Positions 38,201 to 50,531 of a DNA stretch of 64,000 bases are shown in pieces. Position 1 is the first letter of the stretch. Every line of letters begins with the position of its first letter. This DNA is from Phallusia mammillata (Eukaryota > Chordata > Ascidiacea > Phlebobranchia > Ascidiidae), in contig QLIY01000042.1 in assembly GCA_003260075.1 (NCBI GenBank), positions 185,087-249,086 on the forward strand, written 5' to 3'. Below the pieces are notes generated by a model. That model was not told the DNA's origin. It ran no database searches and was given only the letters and a program-made list of their open reading frames with translations. The position numbers were made by a program, and so were the translations under genes.

Positions 38201-41200
38201 TATGTATTTTACTTCAGTTGTGCTCATAAGTCCCAGAAAGCATTTTCGGAGCCGAATGGCTAAGGTGTATAATTTTTGGGTAATTGAGGTAAAAGACTTG
38301 ACGAAAGTACTTAAGGGTATAAAGAAATGCGTGCATTTGAACTTTGTGGTTTTGCTACGAATTATAAACCTCCTGTAGCGAAAATGTAGATAGTTTTACC
38401 GTGAGCAGTTGCTTGTGTACAAAACATGTGTTTGGCAATGATGCCCATGGTTTACTATTTAATACAAATATATAACATTTGTCATAACATCATAACTTAA
38501 GCTGGTTTTATGACATTTCATATTTGTTAGTTTACGCGCGTAACACATCATAGTACGTAAATCATAGTATGCCAAGATTGAAAGCGTAGTATCGAATCAA
38601 CTGGTCACCAAGTATTTCCATTTGGCAAGGCATAGGCTGGAAAAATCTAGCCTGCGGTGGGATTAGAACCGTGCACGACCACGGCCTTTTCGGGTCTCGA
38701 TAAACCAACTGAGCTACACAGGCTCAGTATGGGGGGGGGGAAGTAAAAAAGACTTGCTATCGAAACGTTATTCACTAATATACTGGTTTGTTTGTTGAAA
38801 TCACACGTTTCAGCCAGGAAATAGTTTTCTAAATTTTGTTACATTTTTGCATATTTTAGCTTGATAACTAACGTGGACATTATGTATTTTACTCCAGTTG
38901 TGCTCATAAGTCCCAGAAAGCATTTTTGGAGCCGAATGGCTAAGGTTTTGTTCTTTGTTAATTTCTTTGTTAATATACTAGTTTGAAAACTTGTTAATTT
39001 GCAGTGCACTACTATGCAAATATGCCAAGCGCTAACACAGCGTACGCGCGCAACATTTCATAATGCAGGCGTTATCCCATATCAACAGGGCATCTAGTCT
39101 TTTAATGTGGCAAGGCCTTTTCGGGTCTCGTTATACCAACTAAGCTACACAGGCTCAGTATTGAACCCGTCGATGGTCGAATCACAAGCACCGCTGCCTG
39201 CCTCGTATCCTGCACATGTCTGATTCGTAGTAGGGGATCACCAGGTCGACCATTGATCAGCTATGCTAAATTTATAACTGGCATCAGCCCTAATGTGTTC
39301 ATGCAGACGCTTAACACTTATGTCCCTTGTGTTGTTCTCATTTTTAAACTTTAAATTATTCAATTTCAGTTACGGGCATCAAGAACTCGTACACGCCGCG
39401 TACGCAAACCGAATCAGCCGCTTCTTATACCTCCGACTCTGGCACTAGTTTCCCGGTGGCACCTGTCACTGCCAAAGTGTCACCTGCCACCAAACCCAGC
39501 TCGTCGCATACACCACCTAGTCAACTGCCAATCACCGATCCAATCCAGCCTGCTGCCGATTCTTCACGCAATAAGGCACAAATCCCTGTGCCAGATCTCG
39601 CACCTACGTCAAATGATAAAGGTGAGTGAAAGTTTTATTTTGTAAAATTTTGAAGGAAAACTGATGGGTATTTAGGTTTTGTTAAATTTCGGCAGTTGCA
39701 TGTCGCAAACTTGCAGATTTCGTTGTTTTTTGGCACCTGATTGTGTGTCATAGGTATTGACATAAAACAGTCTCTTTGAAACCAATTTTGTAGTCGTTTA
39801 GGCCTGAAGTCTGAAAAAATGCATAGCTCGGACAATCAATTAATCTGTCATTAGAGATTAGACCATTTGGTATGGTTAAGGCACTGCATAAAAAGAATTA
39901 GGCACGCAACCATTTACATGCAATTTTCGTCCACTTAAAAACTGCAACTATTTCATTGCGACACCCCAAGGCATTTGATATCGTTTTTATGGCAACTTTG
40001 CGGTAAAGACTGGCGACATCTTATATTTGCTGTTTCAAAATGTCGACGTTCAAAGTGCAAACCGACAATAAATCCACAAAAATATGTTCATGCCTCCAGT
40101 TGTACCTACATATTAAGTCAACATGCCACAAAACAGAAAGCCTTGTCAGCTGGTGCAAGATTTTTTAACAACTTTTTGTTATTTGATCATGTTTGTCCAA
40201 GGCATGCAACGGTTACTAGACAATAAATAGGCTACAAATTAAGAGTGGTGCTTGTTGTGTATGTATTTTTACCCACAGCAATGCCATGTCTTGTTGAAAA
40301 TGACTTCTACTTTATAGTTTCTCACGAAAGCAGGTGTCTAAAGTTGTTAAAAATTGAACAATAGGTCTTGACTAAACAAGTATTGCTCCTCCAATGGTTT
40401 TTATCATAAATAATCGACGTTGGACGTCCCATACAGGACGCCTTCATCACGATAATGGCATATCTTAAAAGACAAATTTCTTATAAAGCGACAAAAATAT
40501 TGCACCAAAAACACACACAAAAGCCGCAAAAACAAGCTTGTATCGCTAAACTGGTACTAGCGGAGTGTTAAAACACAGTTTAGTGGTGTAAAATGAGATC
40601 TTGCCAACTAAAAATAATGAGTCACGCTCGATATCATTTACCCCAACCGTACACCACGCAGTTTTACTAATCGGTAATTTCAAGGCGTACTGCCGGTGTT
40701 GTATTTTTGCCCTGTAGACTATTTGGTCCAGTTTTGGACATTTTGGTTTGACAAGTGTTATTTATCTTTGTGAGTCAATATTATATCGGTATGGTTCCAT
40801 TCAAATCGCCGGGGGTTATAATTTGTTAATTTAATATCTCGAACTGTTTTCAATACATGCAACCTATATCGTCTTCGCATAATGTTATAATTATAACGCA
40901 TGAAAAATTAATTGATTGTACCCAATTTTTTTTACACACAAATTTTAGTTTTGCCACCTGCCTTGTTTGTTGCAGTTATTGTAACGTCAATTCCAACTTC
41001 ACGTAAGCAGTTGGTTTTAACCTAATGTTGTTTGACTATTGAAGTTATTGCGCCAATTCGGACCCATTAAATAGTTGTTGTTTTTCCACATTTTTTATAT
41101 TATTTGAAAATACAATAGTTGAATTGTCCAAAATGCGAGACATAGCAGTTATACAGTGGTGGTAAACTCTTATTTAAGCAATGTCGCTTCAGAATGTTGC

Positions 41201-44200
41201 GTTTATAGGAAGTTCCCCTATAGGAGCTCGAATTGTAGCTTGAGGTAATATCACGCCTGGTTGACTACATCCGTTGACGCACGAAAGTAACGAATCTATA
41301 CAATACCAGGTTTAGGTAGACAGCCAGTTCAAGCCCATAAAATATTACAATCTGTATGTCTCGTTACAGTAGTAAAATGTCGTTTTACACCTACCTACAG
41401 AATACAAACAAACTATATGAGTGCATTTGTAGTTCCTATGACTCGTTAAAATTTGTGTTTTACCCATGCAATTGGTATCCTTTTGTACGCTTTCCTTGTG
41501 GCTAGTGCACATGCTGTAACGAGACCGAAAAACAACAACACTCAAAAAGGTCTACAGACATAACACCGTACAGTTCACATAAAAAACTTTCTGACATTCA
41601 AGTCTGAATGCGTGGTGAGAATCACGTCGCAGCCGAAACTCGCTGTACGCACGTGGGAAATCCCCTTGTCATTATGACGCTATTGACACGCGTCATACAT
41701 TTTCAAGTGCCTCCGCTTGCCTTTGGGCGCGAGTTGGCAAAACACCGCCGCTATTTTGTCCCATTTTTACCGATTTCATGACTGCCAGGGCAGTGCTATT
41801 CAACCGTTTTTGTGATATGCACCATCAGGTTTTTTTTAAGGTTTGGTTTGGGTGACCGCTAAGTAGTTTTAAGAGACCGCAAGTGTTTCATTTAAATAAC
41901 AAAAAATAGCCATATTTGCTTAAACGAATTATTTATTAGGCTACTGGTAAATTGGGGGGACCGTTTCGGTCCCCCAAAACACCTTAAAAAAACACTGCAC
42001 CATTTATAACCAATGCCGTGATCTTATGCACCTTTTACGACTGAACAATTAACCGACATTTTTAGCTAGTTTATGGAGAAACGCAAATGTGGATTAATGT
42101 TTTTTAGGGAAACGAAACTGTTTTAAATTGGGGGTACGCATGTGTTCATTCACAAACTGCAAATTGCTCGCAATTATCAAACTTTTTAAGCCTCAATGTA
42201 TCCCTGAACCCTATATGTTCCCCTTTGGTACACCTGTAAGTGTTATGTTGCTTCCAGAGGTTCACCGTGTATCCAGGTTAAAGAGCGCTTTACTATAGGC
42301 CAGGGCATTATTGTAATAAGATTGGTTAAATTTGCCATGAAAACTTTTGCCCTAATGTAGGCTTGCAGACAATTTGATATTATAATACATATGTCATTTT
42401 TAGGAGACTGCGTGATTTCGGCAATTCGTGTACTCCTTTGATAATTTGATCAAAACTGACTTACTTAGAACTAAAAGGCCTTGTATAGCCATGTTTATAA
42501 AATGTATCCTTCGGCCTGCCCTGGGGCCACGTCCCGCTATTCAGATGCAATAGCACTACCTGGTACATTTCAAAACTTCACTGGTGCTTTGCACTCTATA
42601 ATTCGGGTTAAAATACAACATGTTCCAATGGCATTTGTGGTATTAGGGTTGCCCTATGGAGGCATTGGAATATCTAAATGTACATTAACTTCATACGCCA
42701 AAAAATCCAAAAAGTGTTTTTTAGAATTTCAGTGGAATTTATTTTGCCAAGATCGCTTACATCAGTGGTTCTGGACGTTTTTTTGTGCTTGTATCTTTCC
42801 AACGTTAATGAATTTTCTTTGTACCTCTTGTATTTTCACATCAATAATTTTGACACCCTNAAATCTCAGAAAGTAACAGGTAGATGCTTATTGCTTCATA
42901 ATTCACATTGTTGGCGCAACAATCCCAAACTGACGCAATAATGTTCACAACAAGCAGGTCAGTCTCACAGGTCATGAATGACGATGCTATGCCTTCCTGC
43001 ATTTCATACAAAATAGTGACCTTTAATAACACTGACCGCAGCTGTATTCCCTTCGTATACCCTTTTTCAGTCGTATACCCTAGTTTAGATGCGGTATACA
43101 CTTGGGTATACAGTATACCCGGTTGAAGAGCACTGCCCTATAGTGCTTCAACGTTGTTGCTTCGTAATCCCACGTTTCGAAACACTGGCGTTACTTGGAA
43201 AACGTTAAAAAGTAGGTTTTCAAATTTAAATCCCATACCGCTTACCTATATGCTATCACTAAACCACAATATGAGTCACCAACCATAGCCTACCTGGCGA
43301 TGCGAACACGCTATGAACTGTATTTATATTTAGACAAATGTGCATGTCATATCCCGGCACGCACAGGTCATTCTGAATATTATGAGGTGTATGTTATGCG
43401 TAATCACTATTAGCTTAAATGATGTACTTAAAAGCATCCTAAATTATAGTTTAAAGGTTAGAGATACATTAAACATTTAAACTGGAACTTTTCAACAAAA
43501 TGGGGAAATCCCTGTATTTTGCCTAAAAATTCAAGAATTCTTTCAAAGAAAATAGATTTCACCTGAGTAATAGGCTTCTTCAGTATCGTATTCATATAGA
43601 AAGACAATAAAGCTAAGAGTGCATTATTATTCTAACTTCAGCCATTCATCTTTCAGACTTACGGTTTTATATTTATGAACATTTTAAAGTTTTTCGACAA
43701 TAGTCCCTGTGCTTTTATGCCAACAGTTTCTTTTTGTATTTCAGCCAAAGAAATAGCGAATGGTCATGTGGAAGATTGGGCTGCAGAATCATCTGACCTT
43801 CCTTTGCCTGTAAGTTCATGAATTATTGCCTTTTTTACCTTCTTATTCAGCTTTGCACATAAACCTCGGTTTAACCGGATTCAGTTAATCCGGATCTTCG
43901 CCTCATTCGGACAAAACTGAACCTACAAATAATTTCGTGTGGTAAGGCTTTAACTAATCGACATCGATTGATCCGGATCTTCGCCTAACCCGGTAAAATT
44001 TGTTGGTCTAAAGTCTAAACGGTTCCGGATTAACCGAGGTTTACTCTAGTCCTAAATGTCTTCGTATGCCCAAGTAACTTGACACCGAAGGATAAAGAGT
44101 TACAATTACATTTATGTTACTATAGCAACAAACTTGATACAACGCTGCTTTTGTTCCCCCCCCCCCCCAAGTAACTTGACACCGAAGGATAAAGAGTTAC

Positions 44201-47006
44201 AATTACATTTATGCAAAGAGTACAATATTTATAGCAACAAACTTGATACAACGCTGCTTTTGTCATTTGTAACAGGAGAGTCCAGCTTCTTGGGCGAGTG
44301 GAACACCTCTTCTTACACCGGACGGCACTTTTAAAGAGAATTCTATGGGAACGCCGCAACCGCAAAGGTAGAAATTTGTGACTCATATACTGGTTTTCAA
44401 AACACGAAAGCGCGATGGAAAAATTATTTGTTACAAAGTCTGTGGATGTGTTAATGTGCTATTCAGTCTGATTTTAAACTTTTGACTTGATTTTCCGTAA
44501 TATTAAATAGAACTAATTACTATGAACATAATTTCATAACTGGGTCCATCCCTGAATTTATGCAGGCCAGTGATAATGACACACTTATATAAATTATAGT
44601 ACGCCATGCCCATTGAAGGCGTTATACCGAATCAGCCGGTCGCCAAGCATTCCCATACGGCAAGGCATAGGCTAGAAAAAATGGCGTATTGTGATTTGAA
44701 TATAGAACTAACAATTACGTTTCGAATAAGCGTTATTTGTCCTCAGCACTAAGGGTTAACGTAATTCAGCAATACATGTAACCATGGTCATTACCTTATT
44801 CAAATAGAATTATGGTCGAATTTGAATAACCTTATGTCCATTTGAATTGAAACCTAAAATAAATTTGTCCCAGCACCAAGTCACAGACTTCTAAACAAAA
44901 GAAAGGGGAAAAGTCAAGGTAACAATTGTCGTGCGTCATAGATGCTTCATACTTATTAGTTTTAATGCTTAGTTAGTTCATCTTAATTTTGGGTATATAA
45001 GGTGTCCTAGCGAAGCTTACAACAAATTTCATTTCCTGAAACTTGTTGCTTATAATCTTTTAGCAATAGACAAATTTAAACATTAGAGCAGAATTTAAAC
45101 TTGCCATAACCGTTGCTTGAACTGTACAGATAAGATAAACTTGATTTTTCGGCCAACTTTTGAACAGTAAATCTCGGTTTAACCGGATTCAGTTAATCCG
45201 TATCTTGGCCTAATTCGGACAAAACTTGAGGTACAAATGATTTTTTATGTGGCAAGGCTAATGGACATCGGTTAATCCGAACCTTCGCCGAATCCGGACA
45301 AATTTTTGGTCCAAGCAGGTCTGGATTAACCGGGGTTGACTTGTATTTAAAATTATAACTCGATGTCAGGTATCAGGACCACGTTTTAATCAGTTCGATT
45401 GTGATTAAGTTAAGTAAAGAAGATGTGGAAAAATATGTAGCGTATTTTTCCAACGTTTTACCTTTAAAATTCTTATAACAAACTTCGGGGAATTCCTACA
45501 TAACCGTTGAGAGCTAATGAATGAAGATTCCCGGCTCAAAAGGCTTGACCTTATTTTAATGGCGGGTTAATTTCATTCATGTCTGGGTATTTTCTGTGAA
45601 ATCCCCTGTGGTAAAATACTACCTAGCGGAAATTGTGCGTATTCTACTAACTGAATGCACAGCTGGATAACTTTGGATGTATTGAACAAAACAGATTTTG
45701 GAGACAACTTTAATGTCAACACATTTGTTTACAGTTAAACCAAGAATTTTGTGTATTTTTGCAGGACGCAACGGCGGGACCGAAACAAAAAAGCATCTGT
45801 TTCGGACAAGGTTAGTAACTGGCTGTGGTAAAATAAATGTATTTAGATTTAAATGGCCATTGTCTGTGTTAAAACTTTCAGAAAATCAGTATTCAATTAG
45901 ATCCACTTTTTACCATATTTTAAAGATTTGCATAAAGTAATGTACTTTTTGTGGTAAGACACATACAAATTAACGTATTTTCATTCTTAACTAAGCTATT
46001 TTTACTTAACAAATTTAGGTCGATTTTTCAAGTAAGCTTCTCAATTACGCCATTTTATTCAACTCTATTTCTATTTAGGATCAAGACCTCATGCCGCCTC
46101 CCGACCAAATCCCTTCATCTCGTGGAGGATCCGCGCCCGCACAGAACGAAATGAAACGTGATCGAAGTGGCGAACGCTCCTCAAGTAACCACAACAACAC
46201 CTCGAGAAATTACAGAAGCCAGGATTACAAGGCATCTGGAGATCGGGCCCAGCAATTCAGGGACAAACCTCGTGGGGGATACAGGGGTTACAGAGGTGGC
46301 TACCGGGGCAACCGTGGGGGCTCCTACCGCGGATCGTACCACGGGCCCCCGAGAGGCGAACAGCAGCCATTCAGTGACCGTTCAAACGACTATGGGTCGC
46401 GTCCACCAAGTGGTCAGTACAGAAATGACCGAGGTGGACGTGGTTATGATAACAGGCCATCACGTGGACAATACGGTGGTAACAAGCGTTATAATGATGA
46501 TAATCGGAATCAAAAGTTTAATAAATCGGAAAGCGATGGACCGCCAAAGAATGTGAACAAAGCTTCTGAAGCCAGCAAACCTGTCGCGTCCAAGGTAACT
46601 TTTTAAAAAATTGAAAAGAATGTTTACAAAGCTAAAAAAATGTCAGGATTTCTCATATCGAGTGGCCGACCACCTTTAGCAGTTAATATTTTTTTTTACT
46701 CCATTATACTGCATTAGTCCGCGAAGTTGGATGCTAGGCCATTTGGAGAATCTGTGTCTTATGTGAATAAGCACACGTATCCCCCCAAAAAGGTTACATG
46801 AAATTGTTTCCTTTGAAAAAAAGTTTTATGCTTGTGCTTTTTTGCTTGGGATAACTGTTTACTGATGCATTAGGTGACGTATTTTGTTGACTTGAAATTT
46901 ACAATTTCAACAACAACGTGTTTGTAAACGAACTATTTCACTAAAAAACATATTACCGAACTCCTTGTCTATAATTCAGGCACCGACCAGCTCCAAACAG
47001 GAATAA
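32231..47006 (+). CDS. SPATS2: SPATS2/SPATS2L-type RNA-binding protein
   Basis: This is a cytoplasmic, RNA-associated protein family; the vertebrate SPATS2L paralogue is linked to stress granules. Seventeen exons join in frame: 32231-32251, 32888-32996, 33447-33610, 34048-34378, 34721-34761, 34985-35015, 35800-35906, 36319-36400, 36799-37011, 39370-39621, 43745-43809, 44276-44367, 44874-44918, 45765-45810, 46079-46594, 46718-46792, 46980-47006; about 738 aa. The N-terminal UBA-like part is clear (VLVLQHHDGDADKTIADFLEG), followed by a Lys-rich tail. The family's central region is clear too (IEKAVKDLQRCTVS; DLRSEIKHFVAERKFDEELG). A Ser/Pro/Thr linker follows, then an RGG/YRG-rich C terminus in exon 15 (RGGYRGYRGGYRGNRGGSYR) typical of RNA binding. 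The first exon encodes only MASIKEK. The last intron uses a weak GTTACA donor; reading through would instead end in Lys-Lys-Val-Thr at 46799-46801. Confidence 0.9.
33805..34009. mobile_element. 205-bp hAT-like element in SPATS2 intron 3
   Basis: The left end CAGTAGTTCTTAAACTGTG resembles hAT ends, and the right end is AACTCTG. A perfect 8-bp duplication CAATAGAG flanks it (33797-33804 and 34010-34017). The inverted repeats are weakly matched, so it is degenerate or a shortened member. Confidence 0.7.
37741..37800 (+). repeat. Short duplicate across G run
   Basis: The word CTAGCCAGTATATTGGTGTG is present on both sides of the G run at 37769-37779. This is the shortest of the gap-edge duplicates and lies in SPATS2 intron 9. 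Confidence 0.7.
37803..37981. mobile_element. 179-bp hAT-like MITE in SPATS2 intron 9
   Basis: The ends are CAGGGGTGTGTAAC and GCACACCCCTG. The flanking 8-bp duplication is GTGTGAAA (37795-37802) against GTGTAAAA (37982-37989). There is no coding capacity. Confidence 0.8.
38030..38945 (+). repeat. Duplicated block of about 200 bp and interposed SINE
   Basis: The block about 38060-38275 (AGACTTGCTATCGAAACG to GAGCCGAATGGCTAAGG) recurs at 38741-38946 after the G run at 38731-38740. The first copy continues into a SINE that the second lacks at the same place. An inverted pair CGTTTCAATAGCAA / TTGCTATCGAAACG lies at 37996-38085. Confidence 0.6.
38560..38730 (-). repeat. tRNA-derived SINE, copy 3 (reverse)
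   Basis: On the minus strand it begins with GAGCCTGTGTAGCTCAGTTG, has a CGAGACCCGAAAAGG anticodon-region variant and continues into the hairpin CTAGATTTTTCCAG and the family tail. It is cut at its 5' end by the G run at 38731. Confidence 0.75.
39060..39310 (-). repeat. tRNA-derived SINE, copy 4 (reverse), with upstream module
   Basis: The minus strand carries the tRNA-like A box region (GAGCCTGTGTAGCTTAGTTG), preceded by the module GATACGAGGCAGGCAGCGGT that also precedes the head of copy 1 (about 2458-2478). This shows the family has a defined 5' module in front of the tRNA-like part, which is unusual for a simple SINE. Confidence 0.7.
41787..43139. mobile_element. Nested hAT-like element(s), about 1.35 kb
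   Basis: The outer ends match as inverted repeats: AGGGCAGTGCTATTCAACCG on the left, and CGGTTGAAGAGCACTGCCCT on the right with one mismatch. A similar right end (GGTTAAAGAGCGCTTTACTA) appears at about 42274, suggesting two related elements nested or fused. No transposase was recognised; the open frame 42481-42876 has an N at 42860 and no family signature. It sits in SPATS2 intron 10. No clear 8-bp target duplication was found. Confidence 0.55.
43857..44046. mobile_element. pogo/Tigger-like MITE, copy 2
   Basis: The inverted ends AAACCTCGGTTTAACCGGAT and GGATTAACCGAGGTTTACT bound about 190 bp that share internal text with the copies at 24971 and 45165. It lies in SPATS2 intron 11. Confidence 0.75.
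44060..44275 (+). repeat. Duplicate across a C run before SPATS2 exon 12
   Basis: The sequence GCCCAAGTAACTTGACACCG to GATACAACGCTGCTTTTGT occurs before and after the run of 13 C at 44156-44168. The run is C rather than G, as if this contig was reverse-complemented after gap filling. Confidence 0.7.
44555..44690 (-). repeat. tRNA-derived SINE, copy 5 (tail fragment)
   Basis: This fragment contains the family tail in reverse: ATTATAGTACGCCATGCCCA, CCGAATCAGCCGGTCGCCAA and GGCAAGGCATAGGCTAGAAA. The tRNA-like head is missing. Confidence 0.65.
45165..45342. mobile_element. pogo/Tigger-like MITE, copy 3
   Basis: It starts CAGTAAATCTCGGTTTAACC and ends GGATTAACCGGGGTTGACT, with the same internal text as copies 1 and 2. 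It lies in SPATS2 intron 13. Confidence 0.75.
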
Positions 47007-49571
47007 ACTGACCAAACTTCTGCTTGAAGCCAAAGACTCGAGAAAAAAGACACTGGATTTTCGACACTTGGCAAGGCTTACTAGTTACTACCTTATGCCA
47101 TGCTTCTGCAGAATAGAAGTCGATTTTCCACACACTTACTGCAATCGTTAACACCCGATAGCAACCAAAAAGTAGTGCAAAATTTGGTCGTTAAGGAACA
47201 CTTGTTTCTCTTATTCATCCCTAAAAAAATCGCAAAAATCGCAACAAACTGTCCTGTTTTTCCTTCTACTTTCTCCTCGAACGTCTCTAGTAGAGTTATT
47301 AGTGTTTAGATTTTACGAATAGTTCAAGGTGCCTTAAATTTGTCTCTTTTAAGTACCTATTTTAATGTTACGGCGTCACTAAGAGTTATGAAACATCGCG
47401 TTTAATTTACCTGCCCAATATACCACAAAAAGATATCTAAACTTTGGCCACACACATCCAAAGTTTCCAATTGTTACTCCAATTTCAAACTAAACTGAGC
47501 GTTTAATTTAATAGGCAATACTGTGGTTTTACAATAAGTTTTTTGCTTGTTGGAGCATTAGGGTATCACCAACCGCTTTAAGGGACGTTAAGTGCCTTGG
47601 TTTTGGGTTTGCGGTGCTCGGTTATGCTTTTCCCTACAGTATTGCACGCTCTATGTATTTCTGCCGCTTCATATATACAAATATATTAATATACATACAT
47701 TTATATATATACGTAGCGTTTAAATATATATAGAACGGTATTGCGTAGCCCCTACGAAACAAACTAACTGATTCTGTCGCGCCTATATAACTGTCGTAAC
47801 TTTAACACATGTGCAACCGTCGTGAATTTAGCTTGCGCGCAGGGGATGTTTGAGACAGTGCAATTGGTGCCACGTTGGCGGAAGTAGATGGTCTGTTCAA
47901 TAGCTATAGTGGTGTTGCGCCTTTGTTCATTGCAAGAGCTTTTTATGTACATACCTTTTTCAGGCCACCCCGCCTCGCCATGACATGTATATAGTTTCTA
48001 AAAGTAACTTAAGTTTGGCATTTGTGCCCCTTAAGTCGAAGACGATATTTCAAATGGTAAATCAATTCAGGAAATTTTGAAAAAAAGGTATAGAATTTTA
48101 ATAAATAAACTTTAAACAGTGAAAAAATAATAATCGCGGTTTATCGTATGTTTAACCGGTTTACATAAACAAAACACCCTTCATTGAAAAATTCAAATAA
48201 CTGCTCTGACTGCCGCGCTAATTTGAGGGTTCGCGATTTTGTAGAAAATTCTCTGTGTACATATGTTGCGTTATTTTTCGCGTGTTTTAGTTTTTATAGC
48301 GTGCATTGGTTGCATAGCGATCTCCTATTCCCCATTCTGGTCTGAGCAAAGTGCCCAGACATACGAGTCATGTGCTTATAACGTTGCAATTTTTTCGGCG
48401 CTGCTCTATACTGCGAACATATGTTTAATTTTATGTGTGCAAGTTTATTCTTAAACGGTGATTTTTGACGAAATGAGTTTTCATCTAAAAAAAACCTTCC
48501 TTAAAATATAGTTGAATTCCAAGGCAAACTTTTAAATCTAAATTCACTGAAGTTAGGTCCCTCGAATTCCGCAAACTTAAACGTGCCCATCTTTCTGGTG
48601 CTCCATTTCTAGCTAATTTGCTGATTTTACTATTCGCGCTACAAGTCCGCTCACTTTAACCCTTACCTATTTACTTTAGACTATTGGTTCGTGTTGGTAA
48701 AGCAACCGTGCTAAAAAACAAACGCAAACCTATTCACGTATTTGCTAATGCTTGACAAATTTAATCAACGAATAAGTTTAAATTCAATGCGTTTTATGCG
48801 ATTGTTTTGGTGCCTTTACGCGTAGTGTATTACAGCAATCCCATGCCCCCAACCAGCCATAAAATAGAATGCGTTGTTTCAGACAACCCATAGATCGCCT
48901 ATACGGAGCTTAAATACCGTCTAGTATAGCTAGCTAGACATGAAAACAAAATTGAATCCACTTCATTCTGTAACATAACAAAGAATGAAATCTTACATCA
49001 AAGCGTGCAATGGCATGTTTCTATGCCTCAAATTACTGAGTACACCTTGAACAAAGCCCTACCAGATCACACCAACCTATACTCGTAATTTTCACACTAA
49101 CAATGTAAATCTACCCGGCTCTATACACCTTCTGACTGCAATGATGTGATTTTACCGCCAAATTTTCATCCCGCTTTCGTGCATTGAATATAGTTTCGTT
49201 TCGCTCATCCAGTTCAGTGCCTCGGCGCAAAAAGCCGGTCGAGGAATAGGGACTTCCCCCAATCCCTTGTGTTGTCGTTATAGCGAATTGTTACTCTTTC
49301 GCCAAATGAAAGTTGAATATTGATTCTAAAACATGTGAGTGTGTGTTTGTTGGTTCAGTATAAGGTGGAGGAATGTATATTTAAGATTTGCAGGTTTTAG
49401 TGGCATTTGTATTTGTGTTCTTTCAGGCTTCCAAGCATTTAAGTAAAGCATAACATAGGTTATAAAAAGCTGTAGTAGAGATTGCACCCATAAAGGCAAC
49501 TCTTTGAACTGGGTATCAATGGAACACCAAAAATAAAATGTAGATTTTTGTATTAAAACAAATAGAAACGT
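47007..49571. other. SPATS2 3' flank and upstream region of the small gene
   Basis: An AATAAATAAA signal at about 48100 could end the SPATS2 transcript. An AT dinucleotide-rich stretch lies at 47675-47740. The open frame 48263-48454 encodes a hydrophobic 63-residue peptide, but I see no supporting context. No other gene was found. Confidence 0.5.
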
Positions 49572-50500
49572 ATGGAAGACAATATAATATATGCTGAAAG
49601 TTGCGAAAAAATGGCAGTAAGTGAGATATCGAATGACAGCAGAAATGCTACTCGGCCAGAAATGTCACTAAGCGTTCATAGAATACTTGCGCCGACAAAT
49701 GGTTTGAGATTTCTTTCGGGCGCAGCAAACAAAAACTCGAGGCACATATAAAGGAATAAACCCTGAGAAACAAAAAAAAAACGACAAGAGAACATTCAGA
49801 CATGCCTGGTGTTTTTTACATATTGGAAGGTTTTTGCAGAAAAGAGTTTCATTCATTTCAACATTAACAGTATTTTTCATGTAGATTCCAACTTCAATGA
49901 TGGGGTAAGTTTAGTTTTTCTAGCTTTACAATCGACTAACTAATATGCTGACACGTTTCTTGATATGCTGATCGGTTGCGGAACATCACAAAAGTAATAA
50001 AATATATAGTTACTATGCAAAAATATAAAACACAGAAAAGTTGGGCTGGGAGCTCGTTCACAGCCCCGGTGCTTGCCAGCCTTGGCAAAAAGCAGTTTCT
50101 GTTTGATGTCATTTCAAACCATCAGTTGTTACAGTGCTTGTGGAATGGAACTAAATCAGTAAGTAAGCAGTTGCAAAACTTTGCTGATTCTCGAATTAAC
50201 ATTGGCTGAAACGAGGTAATGTTCTCCTTGATTGCTTGTAAATTGTTCCCAGTCAGCGCATGGACCAGTCGAGATGTTGTGCACAGGCACAAACTGCTCA
50301 ACTCCCTGCCATCTGCAAAACGACCGTGTTTATTTTAAGATACCCCCCCCCCTTCTCCTTGATTGCTTGTAAATTGTTCCCAGTCAGCGCATGGACCAGT
50401 GGAGATGTTGTGCACAGGCACAAACTGCTCAACTCCCTGCCATCTGAAAAACGACCGTGTTTATTTTAAGATAAGTTTATATTTTAGTCATGTAACATAA
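49572..50500 (+). CDS. Small four-exon gene, function unknown
   Basis: I do not recognise this protein. Four exons share consistent phase and good splice sites: 49572-49616 (ATG, donor GTAAGT), 49885-49904 (donor GTAAGT), 50053-50158 (donor GTAAGT), and a last exon 50384-50500 ending in TAA. An AATAAA signal follows at 50526-50531. The product is about 95 aa. It begins MEDNIIYAESCEKMA, has a hydrophobic and aromatic middle (KKQFLFDVISNHQLLQCLW), and a Cys cluster CTGTNCSTPC. The last exon is present twice (also from 50253) across a C run. The two copies differ by a silent GTC/GTG change and one Gln/Lys change, which is consistent with coding constraint. An alternative is that exon 4 splices on to an open exon at 50890-50967. 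The gene is convergent with the TSPEAR-like gene. Confidence 0.5.
50230..50470 (+). repeat. Duplicate containing the last exon of the small gene
   Basis: About 115 bp (TTCTCCTTGATTGCTTGTAA onward) lie on both sides of the C run at 50343-50352. The first copy ends at the run, so only the second can carry the full terminal exon. Confidence 0.75.
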
Positions 50501-50525
50501 ATCAACTAAGATTAAGACTTTCCAA

Positions 50526-50531
50526 AATAAA
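50526..50531 (+). terminator. Polyadenylation signal AATAAA
   Basis: AATAAA lies 26 bases after the stop codon of the small gene, a plausible distance for a very short 3' untranslated region. Confidence 0.45.

Noticed and set aside
46158..46556. Second open frame overlapping SPATS2 exon 15
   Set aside because: It is an out-of-frame shadow of the RGG-rich exon; the frame used joins correctly at both splice sites.
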